From Camarhynchus parvulus (lineage: Eukaryota; Chordata; Aves; Passeriformes; Thraupidae): a DNA stretch of 64,000 nt. Made by a program: the position numbers and the translations under genes. Below the pieces are notes generated by a model. That model saw only the letters and a list, made by a program, of their open reading frames with translations. It made no database searches and was not told the DNA's origin. Below, in pieces: positions 13,286 through 23,300 of this stretch (its first letter is position 1; the number at the start of each line of letters is the position of its first letter). The DNA lies in contig NC_044571.1 in the NCBI RefSeq assembly GCF_901933205.1, forward strand, positions 60,015,994 to 60,079,993. The letters are read 5' to 3'.

Positions 13286-14364
13286 TAGTTAAATTTTTAG
13301 AAAGAGGGTTTTTTTTTGTGCTGACCTCCAAGTGTTTCATCTTGGTCTTTTCCCATGGGTCGTCATCCAGTTCTTCATGTTTCCAGGTCTCCTTTGTTCA
13401 ATATCCTCTCTAAGGGATCTTTGCTACATCATCTGGTACTCTCTGTCCCCTCTTGTGAGCCACAAGCCCTGCTGGGCATGTCTGACAGCTTCTGACTCAC
13501 ATTCCTCGTTGTGATCACTGCTGTGTTATGCCTTTTCTTTTGTGTCACATCTTCTTGTCCCTGCCCCATCCAAGACTCAGCTCCCGCCAAGGCTCCATCA
13601 CATGTCCACACACCATCAGAATCTCAGGCAGCTTCAGGCACAAACTTAAACACAAAAAAAATACCACCACTGACTTAGGGCAGCTCTGAGCCACAAGTTG
13701 CTGGAGTGTACTGGGAAGTCTAATTACATGCTTGTCCTGTTCTTTTATTTCTTTCCTGGGCATAAACTGTTGGCCACTCCCACTTCTGCAATCATTATTC
13801 TCTCGTCTTAGCTGGGTTTACTCACTATTGATTTTGCGGCCATTGGTTTCTTGGCCAGCAAGAGTCTGGATATTCAATGAGCATGAAACTGTTCTGCTCC
13901 CTGTCACTGTGGAGAGTATTTTTTTTGCCTGAACCAGCCAGTTCAATAGTCTCAGATCCAGAAGTTCCAGCATGGTGGCTGGAGCTCCAGACTCCACTTG
14001 ATTAACAAAACCATCCCTGTGAAGGACAGGCTCCAGGCAACTGCAGTCTGGTTTCCAAAGAGCAGGGCTCAGGCTAGCCACACTGGCCTCCACAGCTGGA
14101 CATGACTACTCCAAATCTACAGCAGCTGCCACCCACACAGGCCAGCGTGAGTCGATGGATCTCCGTCTGACTCAGTACTGCTCTTGTCCTCCTGTGTGAG
14201 AAAGCCGCCCTGCGGCACAGCTGCTGTCAGCAAATGATTTGTTTTCAATTGAATATACCTTCAGCAATAGGTTCTTCCTTGGCATCAGAGCAATTCCACC
14301 ACTTCTAGGTAGTGCTGAAGGCAGTAGATGTTTAGTAGCAGCTTGGAAGACAGCCGTAAGAAGG

Positions 14365-14395
14365 TAAAGTTATACAGTTATAAAGTTATACAGTT
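14365..14395. repeat. 16-bp tandem duplication
   Basis: TAAAGTTATACAGTTA is followed directly by a second near-complete copy. Short, non-coding. Confidence 0.75.
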
Positions 14396-16559
14396 CCTAG
14401 CTGCAATGTAAATTAAAATATTTAAATTTGGACAGATGGTCCTAATAAAAATTTAGGGTTGTGTGGATTTCAACATAAAATCATGGGGAAGGAAAGGCTG
14501 CTCAGTGAAATAAAGTAGAAAGTGTTCCTCTAATTCTGACAGCATAATTTAGTGAAAAATACTTTTCTGAAATACTTTAATATATTCCATTTATTGTATT
14601 GCATTATGTTTTGATTTATTTGGAAAATAAAATTGAAACACTTTTAATGTGTAGTTTGACCAGAGTGACCTTTCCAATCTCAAACTCTTCTCACCAAAGT
14701 GCCTCACTGCCTGTGCTCCTGGTATGGATCATAATCACTGGATGGACTCTCATTTGTCTTTTGATTCCATCTCAGGAGTTTCACAGCTCTGCATGTCACC
14801 TGTAACTTGGACATGGACTAGGATACTTGAAACTCAGACAACACAAAGAAATGTGCCATGACAGTCAAGTGACACTACAGGAACCTTTTGCATTAAAAAA
14901 TGTTTCAGCATATCTGGCTTAAAAAACATCCAGAAAGTCTCTCTTCTGCAAGAGGCCTTGAGGTGCTGCAATCCTAATGCGTGAAACATGTACAATACAA
15001 AAAGAAATTGTGCAAATCCATATAAAGTGACCTCCAGCCTTCTTACTGGAGAAACCTGATCCAAAACATATTGAAGTTCTGGAAAATATATTCTCCAATT
15101 TCTCTGAGCTTTTTGACAGACTCTGAGGACTTTAACTAACGACAGGTAGTGTAGGGTTTCTCTAGGTTTTACCAAACAAAGAGATATGAACTCTTCTCCC
15201 AATATTTTCCCCTATACCCTGTTGCTGACTTCTGCTCTAAAATAATGTAAGAATGTTCCTAGAATTTCCTTTCAGTTAATTTTTCCTGAACAGGGACAAA
15301 GTTACGTCTATTACCTTAAGTGCTTTTACATAAACAGAAAAGACAAATATACTAATTATTTCTCTTCATATTTCAAAATCAGTTTAATTGTTTTGACCTT
15401 TGTCATACCCACTAGACTATAAAGAAGCAGAATGACAATTTGCTGGAAAACTTAAATGACATTTTAATGCATTTTTCCACTCTTTTAAAATATAGAAATT
15501 ATTTTCCAGTGTATGAATTGCTATTTCCCAGACTTTACTAGGATAGTGTTTTAAATAAAAGCCTAAGCTTTTACTAAGGCATTCTGTGTTATTGGTCATA
15601 TTTTGCCATCCTCCTCTTTACACTTACATATTTACTTATATTAACCACTGTATAGCATGTCAGGAAGTGAAAAAAATAAGGTGTAGTTCATTTCATGACT
15701 ATTTTGGAAGTTGTAGAATTTCATTCCCTCCCAACATACATGAAACTTCTGACTATTTTTGCTACTTTCATCAAAAGATCCCTATTCATACTGAGTAGAT
15801 CAGAGTTTCAGTACAGGATTCTCTTTATATCCCCTAAAGAGTCTGTGCTGCTCCTTGGAACCCTTGCTGTCCAAAACATGCTCAAAATTCATACAACTCA
15901 ATTAAACATTTGTGTCAGGTCAAAAACAACCTTTGGCTGATGAAATAATTTCACTGACAATATTCTAACCAATAGTAATACCAGGAACTTTAGTTACAAA
16001 CATATGTCCACAGGAAAAAAAATCTTTCTGGTGTAAGAATATAATACTTGTTTACCTGCTTTACCAAAATGGAATATTTCAGCTGTATAATCTCTCTTGA
16101 GGTAAAAACCACTGTATTATTTGAAGTGTAGGTCAGGACAAGAATGCTTTGGGATTCCCTGTGTTTTGAAAGAGAATAAACTAAAATTAAAAAGCCTACA
16201 CTTTTTCCCCCTAATGTTTTATTTTGACCTGCAGGCTTGTTGCTATTTGACATTTTCAGATTTTTTAAGACTTTCAACTTTGCAATGAGAATCAGCCTTG
16301 CAATGAGAACTACTTTCAACACAGCCTTTTTATGTAAACACAGTTTCCTGTTTTGCTTCAAAGCAAAATGATGAAAAAAAGTCCTAGCAGCTATGCAGTC
16401 TTATCACAACAGGTACTAGATTTGTGATCATCTCTCTTGCAACACAAGTATTTTGTAGACAATAGGAAAGAGCTGTGTTCCTCTCAGGGGCCAAGAGTTC
16501 ATATTGCAGAGCCAGGACTTTGTTTAAGGGAACTTTTGTGTATGTCATTAGTCCTCACA

Positions 16560-18380
16560 CAACCCAAAGAATGACACATATTTTAAGAAGAAAGTACTTT
16601 TATTAGACCCACAGAGACAATTGTGTAAATGAGATACTAGATAAAGCAGATTCTTTTTCATGCAGATGAACTACTCTTTGAGCCCAAAGCATAGAGAAAA
16701 TATGAAAGTAATTGTAGCTCATTACTTTGAATTCTATTTGATTATCTTAATCAGTCAGACATTTGAAAGAAAAGTGTTTTCTATTTTGGGACCAGAGGAT
16801 GATTCTGACCCTATTAAGAGTGTAAGTGGTGACAGAAGTGGAATGATCAGAGCAAACAGTAATCGAAGATCAGCAAGACTTGAGAAATAAGGAAACCCAG
16901 AAGTCTTTGTCAAATTCATCTGATATGAAATCCGGTATCTGAAAGAGTTGCACATTTTGGTTCTCTGGCCCATCTTTAGTCTTGCAGTGTCAGGATTGCA
17001 AGGTTAGAGATGGAATAGCTGTTTTGGGAATATAATTTTCCAACTGGTAACTGGGTGTTGCTGTTCTTTCCTAATGAGGTATCCTGTGCTAGATGTTTGG
17101 TTTCACCCACAGAGCTCCCTAAGAGCAATGAATGCATTTGGTGCTGCCTTTGGCATTTCAGATTGCTCATGTGTAGGATCTGTATATTTTGGAGGTTCTG
17201 CTGGAGCAGGTGTTTATCATGAGGGCCATGGCAATATTTGGGTATGATTTTCTGGAGCTATCTGGCTCTAGCCATTATATACTAGTCTGCCAAAACTTGC
17301 TTTCAGTGATGGAGCTAACGATAATGAGTGTGGTTTGAAGGGAAGGATGGGTGTTTCTAGGAAAAATAATTTCAAGGTATGATTTTCTTCCAATATAAGC
17401 TACAACTTGTTAACATTTTCCAGTATACATTTCTTGCATATTGTGGTATATGATACCCAGTAGGGGATTTCCTCTCTGTATTGTAGTAAGTTTGGAAAAG
17501 GTTTAGGTGGCTTCTTCAAATACGCAATCCTAGTGGAGTGTCTGTGTTGGATGAGCATCATCTGTAGCTTTGTGAGGGCGTGTCAGGAGTGCTTTCCTCA
17601 GAGCAAATGAGGTGATGTCTGTGGGCTATATCAGTTTTCCTAGTGTGTTTTGGATAGCTGATGGTTTGTGGAAGGAGGTGTGTTGGTCTGTGGATTTTCT
17701 GCATATGGTATTTTGTTGGTTGCTATTTTTTATGTTGACCTTGGTGTCTAGAAAGTTGGTGCTGATGTAAGTTTTCCAAAGAGTTTAATGGGCAATTCTG
17801 GTTGCTGGATTTGTGGTAGAAATCAATGAGGGAATCTAAGTTTTCAGTACAGATGTCATTTATGTACCCCAGCATACCCTAGGAACCCGTGTTGGTTTGG
17901 TGGGAAGGGTTGTGTTTTACGTGGGGTGACTCCTTACTGATGTCCTGGATCAAAGTACCTGGTGCTTGCAGTGCATCTGAGATTTTGTGAGGGTGAAATG
18001 GTTGTGGATGAACATGAAACGGATGGGCTTGATTATTCAATGTCAAGACACAAGACACTTAGGATTAGGGTCAGCAGTAATGGTTCCCTGGTGTAGCATA
18101 CAATGGCATACTAAAGACAGTAGAGAAGATAGTTAATGAAGTCAGTAGAGAAGATAGTTAATGATGCAGCAATCCTGGAGGAAGCATGTTTGTCCGGAGA
18201 AAGTTGCTTTCATATGTGATAAAGTATTTAAAGATGGTGTCTGCTGATCTTCATAGCTCTTCACTGAAAGTCTCCTTCTGCTTCCTTCTGCAAGAATCTA
18301 GAAGAGCACCTTAAGGTGGCAAGAGCTGACATAAACTTTTTCCATCGCCATTAGGAAGAAATTTGAACTCTACAGTGAAA
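16560..18380 (-). mobile_element. Decayed Penelope-like retroelement (probable)
   Basis: Read on the minus strand, this region gives broken reading frames reminiscent of the reverse transcriptase and downstream part of Penelope-like elements found in reptile genomes. Around 17867-17830 the complement reads YINDICTE, at the place where these enzymes carry the catalytic YIDD motif. Upstream (about 18030-18000) it reads FIHNHFTLT-like sequence. Downstream (about 17690-17560) it reads a frameshifted STDQHTSFHKP segment followed by a basic stretch. Near 16600 the complement has GGGTCTAATAAAAGTA, resembling the 3' end of such elements. Frames are interrupted by several stops and shifts, so it is long dead. 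The assignment rests on recollection of the family, not on an alignment; an unrelated old repeat is the alternative. Confidence 0.45.
18118..18164. repeat. 25-bp tandem duplication
   Basis: CAGTAGAGAAGATAGTTAATGA is repeated at a 25-bp interval (18118 and 18143), inside the probable Penelope-like relic. It appears to be a later local duplication. Confidence 0.85.
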
Positions 18381-20001
18381 AAAGCCGAGGTCTTTCTTGA
18401 GTTCCTTCTCATAGGAAAGCATAAAAAATCATGTGCTGGCATCACTGCTTAATATCAATTGTTTAATAACTAATTGGTGACTGGCTTTTAAAAACTATGT
18501 AGACCCTTAAAAACCCCCATTTGTACCTCTTAAAAAATTCTTTCTGAAAGAATTGTTTTTGTAAACCAATGTAAAATTGATTTAGGAGGGTGCAGCTCAC
18601 TCTAATGTGAGATTATTTTCATGGTTATTTTACAGGTGGTGGTGGCTATTTTGTCTTTTGTTCTTTTCTAGGAAAGCTGAGACACAGTTACAGGAACACT
18701 TCCTCCAATTGGACTACAGACCACAATGCTCCCAATGTTTCCAAGAATAAAAGTAAGCATTTACAAAGAAGAAATAGTGGTAGATATTCAAGGTTGGGTT
18801 ATTCCTCCCAATGGCTTTGTGGTGGGTGATGTTGAGATGCAGGTTCCCTCATCATAATTTCTCAGGTGCTGTCTTGTTGATGAAGGAATTGCCATTGCAT
18901 TATTTGGGTTCAGTGCTAAACACCAGTTCCTTCTGATAGTGATTTGTTGCATGGTGGTTTGGTGAGTTCCAGTTTCCTTTACTCTGTTGGAGCTCATAAT
19001 TATGTCAGGTTCTGTCAACCTCTCAGGAAGGTAAAATATTCTCAATTTCTTAGATAAGAGAGACCTAAACAGGATATTGTGTCACGTATTTGAGTTGAAA
19101 TACAGACTTTTTCCTGCACACAAGATGACCTGTAAGACAGATCTCTGTCATCCTCCCATGTTCCTCAAAGCCTGAGCTGGACTTCAACTCACTTTTATAA
19201 CCGGCCTGAACAGGACCCTGAGAGGACCACGAGAAAGAAAGTGGCTGCAAATTGTAGCATGGCTTTATGAAGAAGAGGTTTTGGTATTGAATGTAAGCTG
19301 AGACATGGAGAACACCAGAAGATGCTCCTAACCAAGGGCTCGGAAATGTGTCTCTAGCAGCCTGGCTGCATGCGGGAGATGAGGAGGCTCTGAGCTGGTT
19401 TCACTGGCAGCCAGGTGCCAGCACACCTCTGCCATGTCTTTAACCCCTTCCTTTAACACGACTGTGAACTGCATTGCTTCTTTGGACAGTGCAAGCCAAC
19501 AGCACTCGTGCTCATTTTAGCCTGGCTGGAGTGAGGAGCGAGTGAGACTGGGAGGGATTAGCAGGGCTTTGGTCCCCTAAAGGCTTGGACCCACCAAAGG
19601 GGCCGGGGATGCGCACCCGAGGTGTACGCTGACTGCAGACACCGGGAATTTAGGGGACAGGGACCCTGCAGATGCAACCAGGGGCTCAGGGAATCCTTGC
19701 CTGAGCGGAGCGCAAACCTGAGTGGGGCAAGAGCGCGGCGGGGGCAGGAGGCGGCGGAGGCAGGGCTGCCCGCGGCGCTCACCCCGGAGGAGCAGCGCTC
19801 CGCTGCGCGGGGCGGAGCAGCGCCGACCGCCATCCCCGGGCGACCTGCCCGGCGGCGGGGGCCGGGGCACCGGGGGCAGGGGCGGGCCTGACCCGGGCCG
19901 GTCTGTGCTCGGGGAGGCGAGGCGAGGAGGGGGCGGTGGTGCGTGCGGCGGCAGCGGGAGGGAGGGAGGAGGAGGGGGCAGGGGCGCGCCGCCCGGGGCT
20001 G

Positions 20002-20022
20002 ATTGGCCGCCCCGTTTATAAG
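20002..20022 (+). promoter_or_regulatory. TNFSF11 core promoter: inverted CCAAT box and TATA-like box
   Basis: ATTGG (20002-20006, a CCAAT box in reverse) is followed 8 bases later by TTTATAAG (20015-20022), a TATA-like element. Transcription would be expected to start about 25-30 bases downstream, near 20045-20052. The distance to the ATG at 20119 then leaves a 5' UTR of roughly 70 bases without any upstream ATG. Closely spaced CAAT and TATA elements have been described for the mammalian RANKL promoter, which fits this reading. Confidence 0.65.
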
Positions 20023-20044
20023 AGGTGCCCGGCCAGGGTGGCGA

Positions 20045-20118
20045 GGTTGTTTGCCGGCGCTGGGGAACTCGGCGCTGCCGCCTGTGGAGCCGTCGGAGCG
20101 GAGCGGAGCGGAGCTGCG
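20045..20118 (+). other. TNFSF11: Predicted TNFSF11 5' UTR
   Basis: Inferred from the TATA-like box position. It is GC-rich, lacks ATG, and ends in four GGAGC pentamers (about 20093-20113) immediately before the start codon. The exact 5' end is not visible from sequence. Confidence 0.45.
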
Positions 20119-20337
20119 ATGCGTCGCGCCAGCCGAGACTACACCAAGTACTTGCGCGGCTCCGAAGAGCTGGGCAGCGGCGCCGCCCACGAGAGCGCCC
20201 CGGCGCCGCCGCCGCCCCCGCCGCCCGCGCACCCGCACCCGCCGCCCGCGTCCCGCTCCCTGCTCGCCGCCCTCGTCCTCCTGGGGCTGGGGCAGGTGGT
20301 CTGCAGCGTCGCCCTCTTCCTCTACTTCCGAGCTCAG
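20119..20337 (+). CDS. TNFSF11: TNFSF11 exon 1 coding part (residues 1-73)
   Basis: Starts at the first ATG downstream of the predicted promoter; the context has G at -3. It encodes the cytoplasmic tail, the proline-rich run, the transmembrane helix ([20 protein letters not shown] and following, residues 48-70) and RAQ. It ends in phase 0 at CAG|GTAAGC. The proline-rich part uses almost only GC-ending codons, in contrast to exons 2-5. The segment differs from human RANKL mainly in residues 18-43, and the total length of 73 is unchanged. Confidence 0.97.
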
Positions 20338-23300
20338 GTAAGCGGGAGCTGGCGCGGGCGCTTCCCGCTGAGGAAAGCGCGGCCGCCTCGCACCCTGCAG
20401 AAGTGGACAAGGCCCTCGTGTCGGTGCGATCGAGGGGATAAATTAAGGAAAAGCAAACAAAAAAGTTTTAGAAGACGCTTATCTGTCTCTAAAGTTGATT
20501 CGGTTCTGAGATGGGACGGGCCAATGGGCTCCTATGCCATGCCCAGCGTGTGCTGTGCCCTGATCGCTGGAGCTGCTCAGTAGGAGGGTTCCAGGTAGCA
20601 CTCCGGGCATCGGGTGTGTTTTGCGGTACCGGGCTTCGCCACGAGGTTGGATATGAGGGGTTCCCTGACTCAAAAAGCAGTTTAGTTATGATCCTTCACC
20701 TGAAGTCTTGCAGGGCTTTGGTTTTTAATGATCAGCTTTCAGTTATCCACTGGAGAGAATTTTGGCATTGGGTATTTGACAAAGGTTCTTCACCCAGAGG
20801 GTGGTTGGGCACTGGAACAGGCTCTTCCTGGAAGTGGTTACAGCACCAAGCCTGACAGAGTTCTAGGAGTGTTTGGACAATACTCTGAGGCACATGGTGG
20901 GATTTTTGGAGATGGTGCTCTGTGGGGTCAGGAGTTGGACTCGATGATTCTTGAGGGTCCCTTCCAACTCTGCATAATCAGTGATTCTGTGACATGGCTC
21001 AGGTCTTTGGCTGCCTTAAATGTTTCACCAGTAGGAGAAATGACTAAGGACAAAAGAGGTCGTCACGTAACACCGCTCGTGATGGTTTGTCACTCAGGCT
21101 GCGCAGGGGCGCTGCAGAGGAGCTGGGTCTGTGTGCCCGTGGGCATCGGCCAGAGGTGCCTGCCGCGGCTCAGGAGCTTTTCCTGGGATTCTGGGGATGC
21201 CTGGGAGAGCCGCACCTCACCTGCCAGGCCTCAAGCGCGCCGGGATGGCTGAGCAGAGGCAGCGGTGCGTGCGAGGGGAGCGCGGGGAGGTGTCGCTGTG
21301 GGGGCAGATAAGGTGATGAGCGGTTGGGCTTTCGGGGAGCGGAGGAGTCAGCTTCTTGGAAATGGCTCGGCTGCCTGGATTCCCTCGCTGCTGCATCTCT
21401 TGCCCTGCAAAGCTGAGCCCTCTCGGAGGAAGTGGGGAGCTGCCAGCGAGTTGGTTCTCAGGGCTAGGTGTTAGATTTCTGCTTGGCTTTATTGTCGGAT
21501 GCTAGCTAGTTCTGTTGATGTGGGTCTGACTGCCGTCATGGAAGTGGTGCTTCTGTTGTGTGTACTTTTCATTTGAAGTCGGCACAGACTAGAAACCTGT
21601 TTCTTTCGGTTTACTTTCTAGGTAGGGGCACTTGATCTTGAGGTAGCAGGCTGGATTTCTTAACTAAGTGCACTCTGAAAGCAGGTGTTGCACAAGTGTA
21701 TACCCACTTAACCAGATGAGTGACTGTCAAATATACAGTAACGCTGCTGATAATTTATTATGCAGACTAATTCATATTTTCTTACTGACAATGGCTTTGT
21801 GTTTTCCATTTTTTGAAAAATAAAATGTAAGGGCAGTGCAGCACTTAGTTAATCATAACTTGTATATTTCTGAAGAGTGACATCTAATTTCTGGGACTCA
21901 TTGTAAAGTAGCTTAAAGCTGCTTGTTTGCTTGACAGTGAAATAAATTGATGCCTGCTTCAACTTGTGACAGGGGAGTGTTTTGCACTCCAGATGTTCAT
22001 GAACCTGAAAAGACATTCTTGTCACAACATAGCTCAGAGATGCATAGCTATGTGTTCATTAGGGGGCTCGAGAGCCATTGCAACCAAAACAACTAATCAA
22101 AGTGTGCCCCCTTATGAAAGACTCTTCCTGATAGGTACATGTCAGGGTTTCATGTGTGCCTAACAAAGGGTAAAAAAGAACCATAATAGCTATTTTTCTT
22201 CTGCTTCCTTGATTTTAAAAAATGGCATGGTTCAGGGTGTAACCCTGCATTTGACAGCTTAATTCTCTTGCTAGCTTCTTGTTCCTGTAGATTTGGAGTA
22301 GTGCTGTTGAATGAAGTCTTTCATAAATTTGAATTGACAAAACATCTAAAGAGGTGATATAACTCGATGTAGGCTTGACTCAAGTCATTGCCTAAAAAAT
22401 TTTAATGGAGAAAATGTCATCAATGGAAAATAGAATAATAAGTATACTTTTGAATTAAGTACATAATTCACTATAAGAAGATATGAAAATTCATATTTGT
22501 TCACCCTTTCTAATTGTAGAATAATATAGATAGAAAAACATAGTGGGTCCTGCAGCAGTTAATTCTTATTTCACACTCTTTGAGATTTTATTTAAGTGGG
22601 ACATGATCAGACCTCTTTCTTTTGGAAAGATTTCTGTGATGTTTGATTTTATTAAGCTACTTCAATTTGACCTTTTCAGTGTAAATTTCAGCTATCTACA
22701 TTTGTACTTTAATAACAGAACTTAATTATTTTTAATTAATTTTGTTGAAATAATGAGGCTTTAGTAGTAGTAGCTGTGGATGGAAAGATTTTAATTGTTT
22801 GCTTGGTAAATTAAGCAAGCATTCATTAAAATGTGAATTAGAAAGATTTGACTGTACAGGCTGATGTTAAGAAATTATATATCTTATAGAAGCTCTTTAA
22901 ACCTTATCTAAGAGTCTGAGTAAACTCTGACTCAGTTTTACCACTCACATTTTGTCTGTATTCGCATAAAATCATTTGGGCTGGATCATGACATCGTATA
23001 AGCTGAGACAATAGTTGAGGTTTTGGTTTTTCCTTAATTTTGTTTATTTTGTGGCTTGAGCATTTTGAATTTCACAAGACACATAACTAAGACTGACAGT
23101 AGGTTTTCACGGGTAAACACATGTTTGTGGCCAAGAAATAATGCAGTGCCATGCAAGTGAGACAATGAGCTGGTATGGCAAAAAAGCTTGAATTTTACCA
23201 GTATTCTCATAATAGTGTACTGAAATGTAAAAAACATTAGCATGTTTTACCCTTGCTTTTTGGTCTATCCTGTGCAGTGTACTGAATCCAAGAAATTAAA

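Larger units (their letters stand above)
1..19589. other. Upstream intergenic DNA, no gene recognised
   Basis: About 19.6 kb of mostly AT-leaning DNA upstream of the TNFSF11 promoter. Open frames here are short, frequently broken and overlap on both strands; none showed a recognisable domain or a splice pattern. The recognisable contents are CR1 fragments, simple repeats, short tandem duplications and a probable Penelope-like relic, each listed separately. In mammals the region upstream of TNFSF11 holds distal enhancers (established knowledge), so control elements may be present, but I could not place any by eye. The neighbouring gene expected on this side by synteny, AKAP11, was not seen. 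Confidence 0.75.
19590..20420. promoter_or_regulatory. CpG island over the TNFSF11 promoter and exon 1
   Basis: Composition changes abruptly from AT-leaning flanks to very GC-rich, CpG-dense DNA with GGCGGG/CCGCCC-type GC boxes (for example 19877-19889 and 19928-19940). The island spans the core promoter, the 5' UTR and all of exon 1, then fades within the first 100 bases of intron 1. A second, weaker GC-rich patch lies at about 21,070-21,450. Long open frames on both strands here are a by-product of high GC. Confidence 0.85.

Noticed and set aside
13500..14180. Moderately GC-rich block considered as an old LTR or CR1 5' region
   Set aside because: No LTR ends, no TATA/AATAAA pair and no recognisable family motif; left as unexplained unique sequence.
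19558..20410. Long minus-strand open frames (226 and 277 codons) over the CpG island
   Set aside because: They are antisense shadows created by GC-rich sequence with few stop codons. Composition is Pro/Arg/Ala-rich and no domain is visible.
19936..20583. A 215-codon + strand frame running through exon 1
   Set aside because: It contains the true exon 1 frame but extends beyond both ends. It starts at a non-ATG codon upstream of the TATA-like box and reads past the GTAAGC donor, so only 20119-20337 is coding.
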